In this document: piece by piece, positions 14,786 to 23,605 of the stretch | Position numbering within the stretch: the first letter of the stretch is position 1 | How the letters are laid out: each line of letters begins with the position of its first letter | Assembly: GCA_017883385.1 (NCBI GenBank) | Contig: JADGNQ010000061.1 | Coordinates: forward strand, 1 to 33,046 | DNA: 33,046 nt | Direction: 5' to 3' | From: Candidatus Sulfotelmatobacter sp. | GTDB taxonomy: Bacteria; Acidobacteriota; Terriglobia; Terriglobales; Acidobacteriaceae | Notes under the pieces: generated by a model | What the model was told of the DNA's origin: nothing | The model's database searches: none | The model's input: the letters and a program-made list of their open reading frames with translations, nothing else | Program-made: the position numbers and the translations under genes

Positions 14786-17700
14786 CTACGCTGGAGCTCC
14801 GAAGCGCACTGAAACCAGTTTTGAGACGCCCGGCTCCTGCATGGTCACTCCGTAGAGCACCGGCGCGATGCTCATGGTCTTCTTGCTGTGAGTGATGAGC
14901 ACGAACTGGGTCTGCACGCTCATTTCTTTGACCAGTTCGGTGAAGCGACCGATGTTGGCTTCGTCGAGAGGGGCATCGACTTCGTCGAGGATGCAGAAGG
15001 GGCTGGGCGCGTACTGGAAGATGCCGACCAGCAGCGCGAGGGCGGTCAGTGCCTTTTCGCCGCCAGAGAGCAGGAGCACGCTTTGCAGGCGCTTACCCGG
15101 GGGCGAGGCTACGACGTCGATGCCGCTCTCGGCGCTGTTTTCCTCGTCCGTCAGTTTCATGAAGGCGTGGCCGCCGCCGAACAACTTCTTGAACGTGGCC
15201 TGGAAGTTTTCGTTGATCTTGCCGAAGGCCTCTTCGAATTTCTGGCGCGAGATTTGATCGATCTCTTTAATCGTCGCGATGGTGTTCTCGATGGAGGAGA
15301 TCAAATCCTTGCGCTGCGTGTCGAGGAACGAGTGACGCTCGGCGCTTTCTTTGTACTCTTCCAAGGCCATCATGTTGACGGGGCCCATGGCTTCGAGTTT
15401 GGTGCGCATGTCGCGGTAGAACTGATCTTCGGTGGCGAGTTCGTCGCCGGTGACCGTGGTGATGGTGGTGTCGGCCGTAAGCACCGCACGCTCGATGCCG
15501 AGTTCGTTCAGGCAGGTTTCGGACATGTATTGCGCGTCGGATTCGAGCTTGGCGGCGGTGGCGGAGAGTTCACCGCGGCGGTCGCGAGCCTGGTCGAGAA
15601 GCAGGCGGCCGCTGCGCAGGAGTTCGTCGATTTCGGCGAGGCGGGCGCGGAGCTGCTCGGTTTCAAACTGCAGCAGGCCTTCGCGAGCTTGCGCGGCATT
15701 GCGCTCGGCTTCGAGATCGGCGGAGTGCTGCGCCAGTTGCTCGTTTTCCGCCTCCCGCTGCAGCTTTTCGGCGGCGGCAGATTCGATCTGCGAGGCCAGC
15801 GCGTGTACGCGCTCTCCCATCTCGGAGAACAGAGATTCGATGCGCTGCAATACGGCCGCAGCGGAGCGGTGACGTTCTTCGAGCGTGGCCACGCGGGCGG
15901 CGTGTTGGGACGACGTCTGCGCCGATTCTTCACGGCGTTGGCGGAGAGCGGTCAGGGATTCCTGCGCGGCTGCGATCTGCTGTTCAAGCTGGATACGCTG
16001 CTCTTCGAGCGTCGCGATTTCGGACTGCCGGGTGCACACAATGCCCTCCTGCTCAGCCCGCTCCGAAGCAAGCCGCCGCAGTTCGAGTTGAGAGACGCTG
16101 AGGCGTTCGCTGACGCGGCTCATCTCCGAGTCGAGCTGCTGCAACATGTGGCCGGACGTCATGGCCTGATGTTCAGCTTCGCGTTTTTCGCCATCGAGGC
16201 GATCGAGCAGGGAAGTAAGGTCTTTGATCTCGCGGCCCAGGGTGAGCACACGCATTTCTTCGTCGCGCAGGGCTCGTTCCAGGTCTTCGAGCTGGCGGAG
16301 GACTTCACGCAGCTCACGCTTCATCGAGAGCGGGCCTTCGGAGCGCTGTTTGCCTCCAGTGACGGTCACGTTGTGGAAGCACTCGCCAGCCTGGGAGAGG
16401 AAAAAGGCGTCGGGATTTTCGAGCGCGAGGCCGCGTGCCACGCCGGCTTCGGGAACGATGTAGCCGTCACGAAGTTTGGGCAGGATGACTTCGAGCGATT
16501 TGCCGAAACCGTTGAGCACCCGAATCGTGTTCTTGAGAGGAGTGATCTGTGCTGCGGGCGGTGCGCAGTGTGCGGCTTCATCCAGGACGAACGAGAACTT
16601 GGCTTGCGCGTCTTCCGGATGGACTAGAAAGGTTGCGCGGCCGTCGACGTCGGTGCGAAGCATGCGCAGGCCTTCGTCGGCTGCATCCCAGGATTTGACG
16701 ACGACGTAATTCAGTTCGTCACGCAGGAAATCTTCGACTACACGCTCATAGCGCGGCTCCACTTCAAGGAAGTCGGCGAGCACGCCGACGGGGGCCAAGC
16801 CTCCATGCATCACCCCGGACTGAAAAAGGCGGCGGACGGATTCGGTGGAATATCCATGCTCGGCAATGACGGCTTCGAGTGAACCTTTCTTGCCGAGCGC
16901 GGTGGCGAACTCCGCGCGGAGAACGTCGAGGTTGGTCTTGGAACGAGTTTCTTCCAGCTTCTTCGATTCGATCAGGCGGCGCAATTGGCTGATCTCTTCG
17001 GTGACGCCGCTGACGCGCTGGGTGACGGTTTCAAATTCGAGGGCGAGTTGACCGCGCTGTCCGCCGAAGGCTTCGACCTGGATGTTAGCGTTGGTGATTT
17101 CGGCTTCGAGGCGGCGGGCTTCGCGGTCGGCTCCGGCGAGGCGCTCTTCGGCTTGCGCGAGTTGGTTGCGAAGACGCGACGCGAAGGAGACTGTGTCGAA
17201 GATCGCTACGCGCGACTCTTCCTGCTGGCGCTCGATCTCGGCGAGACTCGCAGCGGCGGAGGCTGCGTCTTGTTGGCACAGGAATAGATCGCTCTGCGCG
17301 GCGGCGAGGTCGGCGGCGGCGGATTCGAGAATCTGGCGGTTCGATTCACGCTCGGATTCCAGCGCTGTAAGGCGGTGGCGGGCTTGCGCCAGTTCGGCCT
17401 CATGGGATGCAGTCCGCACAAGTAATTCGGCGCAGCGCTCTTCATTGTGGCGTCGGCGGGCGTGGGCGCGATCGATCTCCAAGGCGATCTGGCTGATACG
17501 GTCGCGGTTCTCGCGCAACTCAGCCTCGATGGTATAGCCGCGCTGGGTGCGATCGCCGTGCTCAGCCTCGAGTTGCTGCACGGCGTCGGTGCGGTGCTGC
17601 ATTTCTTCGGCGAGGGCGTTGAGCTGGGAATCGAGTTCGGCGCTTTCCTGCTCGATCGCAGCAAATTTGCTGGCCAGAACCAGGCGCAACTTGGCGCGCA

Positions 17701-18697
17701 TTTCTTCGCGCAGGCGCGCGTAGCGCTCGGCCTTGGAGGCCTGGCGTTTCAAGGAATTCATCTGGCGAGTAACTTCTTCAAAGATGTCGTTGACGCGGGC
17801 GAGGTTTAGCTTGGCATCTTCCAGACGGGCTTCGGCGAGACGCTTCTTGGTCTTGAATTTGGTGATCCCCGCTGCTTCTTCGAGAATCGCGCGGCGGTCG
17901 GTGGGACGACTGCTGAGGATCTGGCCGATGCGTCCCTGCTCGATGAGGGCGTAGGACTCGGGCCCGAGGCCCGTGCCCATGAACAATTCCTGAATGTCGC
18001 GCAGGCGGCAGAGTTTGCCGTTGAGCAAATATTCGCTGTCGCCGGAGCGGAACAGGCGGCGCGTGACTACGATCTCTCCATGGCGGAATTGCTGCTGGTT
18101 GAACTTGCGGCGGCGAATCTTCAGAACGACGTGCGGGGCAGCGGTTCCCGCGGAAGCAGCAGTCGCGGGTGCAACGACGTTGTGCACGGGCAGAGCAAAG
18201 ATCGGTTCGTCGTCGGGGAAAGCGACCGCGAGGATGTTGACCTTCGAGCGAGGGATCTCTATTTCTTCCGTTTTGCCAGGCTGGGCGTCTTCGACGGCTT
18301 GTTCGGTATCTGCGGCGGCGCGGGCGCGAATGGAGGCTTCATCCCAATCGTCGGAGATGTTGCCTTCCGGGAGATCGTCCTGAATGTCAATTTCGGTCGG
18401 CGCGTTGGCGTCGGCGCCGTTGTAGGCTTCGGGGTCGATCAGCGTCAGCGACACTTCGGCCATGCCAGTGGGCTTGCGATCGCGGGTACCGGCGAAGATG
18501 ACGTCTTCCATCCGCGCGCCACGCAGGGTCTTGGCCGACTGTTCGCCGAGCACCCAGGAGATCGCATCGGAGATATTCGACTTGCCACAGCCGTTGGGCC
18601 CGATGATGGCCGCCACGCCGTCCCCGTGGAACTTGAGTTCGGTGCGGTCGCAGAACGACTTGAACCCGAGAATCTGAAGCCTCTTCAGTTTGAGCAA
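14786..18697 (-). CDS. smc: Chromosome segregation ATPase SMC with an enlarged head domain
   Basis: SMC forms the ring of the condensin-like complex that compacts and separates chromosomes. The 1303-residue protein has Walker A GPNGCGKS at 33-40, long coiled coils (about 290-620 and 800-1150) and a hinge at about 630-790. The ABC signature LLSGGEKALTALALL is near 1209, Walker B FCILDEVDAPLDE near 1234 and the D-loop/H-loop VLITHSKKTM near 1257. Usual length is 1150-1200. The excess is a roughly 115-residue insert (about 90-206) between two strands of the N-terminal head lobe. It is first acidic (DIQDDLPEGNISDDWDEAS), then Ala/Pro rich. The start is TTG at 18695-18697 behind AAGGAG. scpA and scpB are not in the window. 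Confidence 0.97.
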   Translation of the reverse strand: MLKLKRLQILGFKSFCDRTELKFHGDGVAAIIGPNGCGKSNISDAISWVLGEQSAKTLRGARMEDVIFAGTRDRKPTGMAEVSLTLIDPEAYNGADANAPTEIDIQDDLPEGNISDDWDEASIRARAAADTEQAVEDAQPGKTEEIEIPRSKVNILAVAFPDDEPIFALPVHNVVAPATAASAGTAAPHVVLKIRRRKFNQQQFRHGEIVVTRRLFRSGDSEYLLNGKLCRLRDIQELFMGTGLGPESYALIEQGRIGQILSSRPTDRRAILEEAAGITKFKTKKRLAEARLEDAKLNLARVNDIFEEVTRQMNSLKRQASKAERYARLREEMRAKLRLVLASKFAAIEQESAELDSQLNALAEEMQHRTDAVQQLEAEHGDRTQRGYTIEAELRENRDRISQIALEIDRAHARRRHNEERCAELLVRTASHEAELAQARHRLTALESERESNRQILESAAADLAAAQSDLFLCQQDAASAAASLAEIERQQEESRVAIFDTVSFASRLRNQLAQAEERLAGADREARRLEAEITNANIQVEAFGGQRGQLALEFETVTQRVSGVTEEISQLRRLIESKKLEETRSKTNLDVLRAEFATALGKKGSLEAVIAEHGYSTESVRRLFQSGVMHGGLAPVGVLADFLEVEPRYERVVEDFLRDELNYVVVKSWDAADEGLRMLRTDVDGRATFLVHPEDAQAKFSFVLDEAAHCAPPAAQITPLKNTIRVLNGFGKSLEVILPKLRDGYIVPEAGVARGLALENPDAFFLSQAGECFHNVTVTGGKQRSEGPLSMKRELREVLRQLEDLERALRDEEMRVLTLGREIKDLTSLLDRLDGEKREAEHQAMTSGHMLQQLDSEMSRVSERLSVSQLELRRLASERAEQEGIVCTRQSEIATLEEQRIQLEQQIAAAQESLTALRQRREESAQTSSQHAARVATLEERHRSAAAVLQRIESLFSEMGERVHALASQIESAAAEKLQREAENEQLAQHSADLEAERNAAQAREGLLQFETEQLRARLAEIDELLRSGRLLLDQARDRRGELSATAAKLESDAQYMSETCLNELGIERAVLTADTTITTVTGDELATEDQFYRDMRTKLEAMGPVNMMALEEYKESAERHSFLDTQRKDLISSIENTIATIKEIDQISRQKFEEAFGKINENFQATFKKLFGGGHAFMKLTDEENSAESGIDVVASPPGKRLQSVLLLSGGEKALTALALLVGIFQYAPSPFCILDEVDAPLDEANIGRFTELVKEMSVQTQFVLITHSKKTMSIAPVLYGVTMQEPGVSKLVSVRFGAPA

Positions 18698-18879
18698 CGT
18701 GAACTCCTTAGAAACAGTGGCCAGCTGTAAGTGGCCAGTTGCCGGTCGGTTGGCTTGGCGTCGGTGTGCCGATTGCTAGGGCACGGGTGTTTACCAAAGG
18801 GATTCCTCCCTTGGGGAATTCGATGCATGCCGGACCACTTCTCACCCCAGGCTGGACAGGGCGGACACAAAGTTAAGCT

Positions 18880-18909
18880 ACTGTAACGGTGAAATTGGGG
18901 CGGGGTCAA
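18880..18909 (-). promoter_or_regulatory. Probable smc promoter
   Basis: Minus strand: -35 TTGACC (18909-18904), 18-base spacer, -10 TACAGT (18885-18880). The leader to the TTG start would be about 175 bases. Confidence 0.6.
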
Positions 18910-18917
18910 GCAATATA

Positions 18918-18933
18918 ACACCATATATGGTGT
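18918..18933. promoter_or_regulatory. 16-bp perfect palindrome resembling an NrdR box
   Basis: ACACCATATATGGTGT is a perfect palindrome. The NrdR box is close to ACACwATATATwGTGT, so only the two w positions differ (C and G). It begins 9 bases upstream of the smc -35 box. Usually two boxes occur before nrd genes. I found only one here. Confidence 0.5.
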
Positions 18934-19168
18934 GGCCTTACGAGCGACCGCGCTGGGTTGCACAGACATTGCAGCAGTTGGGTGGTTTTTCGGCGGAGAC
19001 GGAAACAGAGGTGGGAGAACCGCGAGAGCAAGATAAGGCTAGCGCAAGCGATCAATGAGCGCAATCGCGATATTTCGCCAACACGAGCGGCGCATAGCGA
19101 CACCTCTCATATCGTGTGATGTTTCCACAAGTATTGCGACGGCCAAGGAAGGCCAAGGCGATAGGCTG

Positions 19169-21775
19169 CTAGCGGATATTCAGGTCAGCGTAGTGGGCGA
19201 AGCTGGATACCGCTACTTCGTCGTTGCCGGGTATGTAGAAGCCAAACTTGCCCAGGCTGAGATTGGCGCCGGGCTGCGTCCAGCGATCCAGGACGGTCCA
19301 ATGGTCACCGTGCTTGATCTGGTGGACGAGTTCCGTGGGGCTCACGCGGATTTGGAGCATGCGGAAACTTTTCTTGTCGCCTTTATCGGGAACTTTGATC
19401 TCGTCCGCTTTCTCTCCGTTGCGAATGACAGTGCGGTAAAAGTTATTGTCGTCCATTTGGAAGAGGACGTAGTTCTTGGGGTCGCTGTAGTTGAGCACCC
19501 ACTGCAAGAGGTGACCCTTGGTAAGCATCGCCGAAAGAACAAATGTGCCCGAGGCAGGAGCGGCTCCGTACAAGACGAAGTCCCCGCCTTTGCGAAGGAA
19601 AGAATCTCTCTCATGCTTCCAGGCGCCTGGGTCATCCCATTTCGACATACCGGTCGGGGCGAGAGCCAAATCCAAAGTCTTGGATTGACCGGCTATGACT
19701 TCAAGCGTGGACGAGCGCGTGAACCTTTCGGCGGTTCGCGCAGTAAGAGTGTAGGTGCCGGCAGCAAGATTGAGCGGGACACCACTGCTTACCATTTTCA
19801 GAAGATCGCCTTTCACGAGTGCAACTGTGGCGTCGAGGGGCGCGAAAGTAATTTTCAATTCTCCGGTAGCGGCTTCCAATGCGGCATCCAGCGCGGCATC
19901 CGCCGCCGCGAGAGCTATGGTTCCGCCTTCAACGAAGTGTTTCTTGAACTGCCGGGGCTTGAAGCGCTCTTTGCGCAGTTCGACGGTATGGTCTCCGGGA
20001 TTGACGGTGGAGAGGGAGAGCGTGCCATCGGGCTGAATGGTGCCGACAAGAGCTTGATCGACGAGAACCGTGGTTCCGGGAGCGCCGCCCTGAATAGTCA
20101 GCGAGGCCAGGCGAGGCTGCGGTTGGAGGTTGAAGATAAGCCTGGCCTGTTCGCCCTTGCGAATGCGGATCTTTTGCTGGGGAGGATCCTGAAAACCGCT
20201 CTTGGAGACCTGTACAACGTAGTCCTTGAGTTCAAGATTCGGCAGTCGCAACTGGCCGGCTTGCGTGAGTTGCCGTTGAAGTTTTCCGTTGAGAAAAACT
20301 CTGGCGTCGTCTTGACCGGCAACGACAAGGAGCGTGCCCAGGTTGTGACCGGACTCGGCTGGTGGCTGAACATCGGGCGTGACTTTTCCGGCGGCGGCGT
20401 CGGAAGAAACACCCAAAGCAGGTAAAGATGGTTCGGGAGTTGCTTGTGCGGGGGCGGAGACGGCCGGAGCGGAGACGGCCGGAACTGAGACCGGAGCAGA
20501 GACGGTGGGCGCGGCTGATGGGGTCTTTGCCACTGGCGGAGCGTGATGTTGTCGCGCGAAGAAGAACGTCGCTGCGACCAAGACTATTGCCGCGGCGGAG
20601 ACAAGGATCAGCGTCGTGGAGTTCGACCTCGTGGGCTGCTTTGGCTGGGATGATGGGGATGTGACTTTGGCCGCCAGTGCGGAAGGCTCGGCGGCGGGAA
20701 CGGTGGCGGCTGGTGGCCCGGGGAACTGCGGCTCTGGTGGAGTGGTCAGGACTTTGACCGGCGGCACAATGCGGGATGGACTTTTTCTCGGCGGAACAAC
20801 TGCGGTCGGAACGGTTCCGCGTGGAACCTGACTTGGCGAAACCGGGCTTGGCGGAGGCTGGCTAGTATCGGCGGGTGGAGCCTCCGGAGCGTTGGGGGGC
20901 GGGACATGAAAAATTACGGGCGCGCGTTGGGTGCGCGGCGACGCGCTGGAACTCTCCTGGGCGACCAATCCTAGCCGGTGCAGAAGGCTATTGGCGACGG
21001 ATATGACTTCTCCATCCGTCCAATACTTGGCGGCCACCGCTTGTATGCGCGCGGCTAATGCCTTTTTTGAAGTAACGTCCTCGGCCGCATCGACTTCACT
21101 CTCCATGTGTCGCAGGTCTTCCAGATCTCCGCGGCGGGCGTGGCGTCGCCGCGCGTCCTGGTCGCGCTGGATTGCATCCTGAAGCAGAAGCAACTTGGAA
21201 TCGCGGGAATGAACGTCCAATCCTTCTGCGACCAGAGACAACGCTGCGAACAAATCACCGGAGGACTGCAGCTTGCTCACTTGCGAGACCCATTCCTCGA
21301 TAGGGCTTGCTTTTTTCAGGTCTTGGATAAGGCTGCGAATCGTTTTGGCCGTGGGATGCGCAGGGTTCAAGTCGAGCGCCTGCTTGGCCAGGGCCCCGGC
21401 TTCCCACCAATTGGTTTCTACAATGGATATCGCATGCTCGACCAGAGCATTGGCCAGAATAGCGCGGGCGCGAGAGTTGTTTTTATCCAGCTCGTAGGCT
21501 TTGCGCAACAACTGAATCGCTTCGGCGGATTTTCGCTGCGCGAACAGGTCCTGGCATTCGGTGATAAGACGGTTGGCTTCGGCATTGCGCTTGACGCCAT
21601 CATGGGCGAGCTTTTCCAGTTCGGACAGCTCCGCGTCGTTGGGGAATTCGGCGGCTGTGCCTCGCAACAAATCCAGGGCGCGAGAGTAGTCGCCCGAGCG
21701 CAGACAGAGGTTGATCTGCTCAACGAGCCGCGTTTTGGATTCGGTGCGGGTTTGCTGGTCGGGTCTTTTCTCCAA
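19169..21775 (-). CDS. TPR - membrane - PEGA repeat protein with a lectin-like C-terminal domain
   Basis: This 868-residue protein has four visible parts. Residues about 15-270 are helical TPR-like repeats (SGDYSRALDLLRGTAAEFPNDAEL, AEAIQLLRKAYELDKNN). Residues about 275-380 are a Pro-rich linker. A single membrane segment (TTLILVSAAAIVLVAATFFF) lies at about 385-406, followed by a Pro/Ala/Ser linker. Residues about 480-700 contain PEGA-type modules (ARVFLNGKLQRQL, TVLVDQALVGTIQPDG, GDHTVELRKERFKPRQF). The last 150 residues (WDDPGAWKHERDSFLRKGG to SSFAHYADLNIR) look like a concanavalin/DUF1080-like sandwich. The TPR part is probably cytoplasmic and the rest extracytoplasmic. Acidobacterial proteins of this kind often carry an N-terminal Ser/Thr kinase, but here none is present. 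The start is TTG at 21773-21775. An in-frame stop lies 18 bases upstream. Confidence 0.82.
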   Translation of the reverse strand: MEKRPDQQTRTESKTRLVEQINLCLRSGDYSRALDLLRGTAAEFPNDAELSELEKLAHDGVKRNAEANRLITECQDLFAQRKSAEAIQLLRKAYELDKNNSRARAILANALVEHAISIVETNWWEAGALAKQALDLNPAHPTAKTIRSLIQDLKKASPIEEWVSQVSKLQSSGDLFAALSLVAEGLDVHSRDSKLLLLQDAIQRDQDARRRHARRGDLEDLRHMESEVDAAEDVTSKKALAARIQAVAAKYWTDGEVISVANSLLHRLGLVAQESSSASPRTQRAPVIFHVPPPNAPEAPPADTSQPPPSPVSPSQVPRGTVPTAVVPPRKSPSRIVPPVKVLTTPPEPQFPGPPAATVPAAEPSALAAKVTSPSSQPKQPTRSNSTTLILVSAAAIVLVAATFFFARQHHAPPVAKTPSAAPTVSAPVSVPAVSAPAVSAPAQATPEPSLPALGVSSDAAAGKVTPDVQPPAESGHNLGTLLVVAGQDDARVFLNGKLQRQLTQAGQLRLPNLELKDYVVQVSKSGFQDPPQQKIRIRKGEQARLIFNLQPQPRLASLTIQGGAPGTTVLVDQALVGTIQPDGTLSLSTVNPGDHTVELRKERFKPRQFKKHFVEGGTIALAAADAALDAALEAATGELKITFAPLDATVALVKGDLLKMVSSGVPLNLAAGTYTLTARTAERFTRSSTLEVIAGQSKTLDLALAPTGMSKWDDPGAWKHERDSFLRKGGDFVLYGAAPASGTFVLSAMLTKGHLLQWVLNYSDPKNYVLFQMDDNNFYRTVIRNGEKADEIKVPDKGDKKSFRMLQIRVSPTELVHQIKHGDHWTVLDRWTQPGANLSLGKFGFYIPGNDEVAVSSFAHYADLNIR

Positions 21776-21793
21776 GCGCTCTAACCTCGAAGG

Positions 21794-21955
21794 TCAAACT
21801 GGATATCGATTGTAGATGGTGCGCAGGATCTCCCAGTCGTTCAGCGCATCGTCATACGATTGATCGTGAAGACTGACATGACAGCCGGCTTTCCGCAGTG
21901 CTGATTTTGCAGAGAAGAATATCACCAAAGGCAGAGGCCGCTGGGCGTGAGTCCC
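21794..21955 (-). other. Short open frame in frame with the downstream TPR-PEGA gene, unassigned
   Basis: About 52 sense codons between stops, in the same frame as the 868-residue gene and ending in a TGA 18 bases before its TTG start. The peptide reads PLVIFFSAKSALRKAGC, then HVSLHDQSYDDALNDWEIL, then RTIYNRYPV. There is no ATG, only possible TTG or GTG starts. It looks more protein-like than random sequence but I do not recognise it. It could be a decayed 5' part of the downstream gene or an upstream small gene. Confidence 0.3.
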
Positions 21956-22016
21956 TTAGGAGGAAATGATGCCGGCTGCGCTGGTGGCTGGAGTCTAGGA
22001 TCCGGAGGAACGATCA

Positions 22017-22048
22017 GGGGGACAGCCGAGGGCGGCTGTCCCCACATG
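22017..22048 (+). repeat. Palindromic repeat family C, copy 3 (short)
   Basis: GGGACAGCC / GGCTGTCCC hairpin around GAGGGC, followed by CCACAT. It lacks the first hairpin seen in the other copies. It lies 16 bases after the stop of the dipeptidase gene. Confidence 0.8.
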
Positions 22049-22063
22049 TTTCGGGCGTGATTT

Positions 22064-23440
22064 CTACTTTTCTCCCAGCTTCTCGAAGAATCTGCAGATG
22101 GTTTCGATCCCGCGGTAGAAGTTCGGGATGTGGAACTTCTCGTTGGGGGCATGGAGGTTGTCGTCGGGGAGGCCGAAGCCCATCATCACGCTGGGAATTT
22201 TCAGCTCATCTTGGAAGCTGGTGACGATGGGAATCGAACCGCCGCTGCGGATGAAAACTGTGTCTTTCTTGAAGGTGTCGTGCAGAGCTTCGGTCGCGGC
22301 TTTGATGTAGCGGTTGTCAGTGCCGACGACGCAAGCCGGGCCTTTGCTCCACACTTTGACCTTCGTCTCGATCCCTTTCGGAGTGTTCTTCTTGATGAAG
22401 GCCATGTATTTCTTCAGGATGTCGTCTGGATCCTGATTGGGAACCATGCGCATCGACACCTTGGCTTTCGCTTTCGCTGGGATGACCGTCTTGGCGCCAT
22501 CGGCGATGAAGCCTCCGGGCATGCCATGGACTTCGAGCGTGGGACGTGCCCAGGTGCGATACAGAACCGAATAGCCTGGCTCTCCGGTGAGGACCTTCGA
22601 TCCGACTTCCGTCTTGCGGTAGTGCTCCTCGTTGAAGGGCAGACGCTTCCAGGCTTTCAGTTCGGCTGCGGTTGGAGCCTTCACTCCTTTATAGAATCCG
22701 GGGATCAGAACCTTGCCCTTCGAATCTTTCATCTTGCTGATCATTTCGATGAGGGCGAAGAAAGGATTCGGGGCGGCGCCTCCGTACATGCCGGAGTGCA
22801 AATCGGTCTTGGCGCCGAAGGCTTCAATTTCGGTGTAGACCAGGCCTCGCAGGCCGACGCAGAGCGTGGGAAGATCGGGCGCGAAAAGTTCCGTGTCGCA
22901 GACCAGCGCGAAATCGGCTTTCAGCTTGGCTTTCTGCTTGCGCAGGTATTCTTCGATCGACTCGCCGCCGACTTCCTCTTCACCTTCGAAAATGATCTTC
23001 ACGTTGAGAGGCAGTTTTCCACCGCCAGTCTTCATGAGGGATTCAAGGGCTTTCACTTCCATCCAGAGCTGGCCTTTGTCGTCGACGGCGCCGCGGGCAT
23101 AGATATTATTGTTGCGTTCCGTGGGCTCAAACGGCGGGGATTTCCACTCATCGAGCGGTTCCGCGGGCTGTACATCATAGTGCGCGTAGCAAAGGACGGT
23201 AGGCTTGCTGGCGGCGTGGAGCCAGTCGGCGTAGATGAGGGGATGTCCCTTGGTGGGGATGACTTCGACGTTTTCCATGCCGATGCGGCGCAGTTCGTTG
23301 GCCACGAAGTCGGCGGCTTTTTGAATGTCGGGCTTGTGCTCTTCCAGGGTGCTGACGCTGGGGATGCGGAGAAGATCTTTGAGTTCGTTCAGGAAACGCT
23401 GCTGATTACTGCGGGCATAATCGACTGCTGAGGAAGCCAT
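22064..23440 (-). CDS. M20 family metallopeptidase (dipeptidase)
   Basis: This is a 458-residue zinc aminopeptidase/dipeptidase of the M20 (PepV/CNDP-like) group, cytoplasmic. The metal and catalytic motifs are present: CYAHYDVQP (first zinc His and the catalytic Asp), GAVDDKGQ (bridging Asp), FEGEEEVGGES (catalytic and zinc Glu), CDTE, and near the end the zinc His in DDNLHAPNEKF. The dimerisation domain sits between them. The ATG at 23438-23440 (MASSAVDYARS) has AAAGGA upstream. The longer frame to 23593 adds repeat-derived codons. Dipeptide hydrolysis is likely. Nothing nearby narrows the substrate. Confidence 0.95.
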   Translation of the reverse strand: MASSAVDYARSNQQRFLNELKDLLRIPSVSTLEEHKPDIQKAADFVANELRRIGMENVEVIPTKGHPLIYADWLHAASKPTVLCYAHYDVQPAEPLDEWKSPPFEPTERNNNIYARGAVDDKGQLWMEVKALESLMKTGGGKLPLNVKIIFEGEEEVGGESIEEYLRKQKAKLKADFALVCDTELFAPDLPTLCVGLRGLVYTEIEAFGAKTDLHSGMYGGAAPNPFFALIEMISKMKDSKGKVLIPGFYKGVKAPTAAELKAWKRLPFNEEHYRKTEVGSKVLTGEPGYSVLYRTWARPTLEVHGMPGGFIADGAKTVIPAKAKAKVSMRMVPNQDPDDILKKYMAFIKKNTPKGIETKVKVWSKGPACVVGTDNRYIKAATEALHDTFKKDTVFIRSGGSIPIVTSFQDELKIPSVMMGFGLPDDNLHAPNEKFHIPNFYRGIETICRFFEKLGEK

Positions 23441-23570
23441 GGGTGCGTCCTTTCTTGGATCCGATGATCTGTGATCACGGCGGACAACGCGTGATTGCGG
23501 AGTCAGGGTACCGCGGAAACGAATCAGTATAGCGCGAAGAGGGCGGGCGTGCTGCCATGAAGGATCGATA

Positions 23571-23597
23571 ACCACAGAGGACACTGAGGACACAGAG
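23571..23597. repeat. Family E repeat, second copy
   Basis: ACCACAGAGGACACTGAGG then ACACAGAGG, between the ABC permease stop and the dipeptidase start. It is related to 9908-9934. Confidence 0.6.
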
Positions 23598-23605
23598 GTA
23601 GGTTG

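Larger units (their letters stand above)
18698..19168. other. 471-base spacer upstream of smc
   Basis: It holds the smc leader and promoter (18880-18909), the NrdR-like palindrome (18918-18933), and a repeated AGTGGCCAG pair at about 18715-18742. From 18935 to 19168 I see no gene or clear repeat. Confidence 0.5.

Noticed and set aside
14888..16627. A 579-codon open frame on the plus strand opposite smc
   Set aside because: It runs antisense to the coiled-coil part of smc, has no start/ribosome site pattern and no recognisable domain. Long antisense frames are expected in this codon usage.
19055..20425. A 456-codon plus-strand frame opposite the TPR-PEGA gene
   Set aside because: No family features, no ribosome site, and the minus-strand frame has domain structure.
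21960..22000. A tiny plus-strand ORF with an AGGAGG-AA-ATG start near 21958
   Set aside because: It is only about ten codons and ends quickly. No reason to think it is made.
22130..23431. A 433-codon open frame opposite the M20 peptidase
   Set aside because: It is antisense to a well-supported gene with intact motifs and reads as low-complexity shadow.
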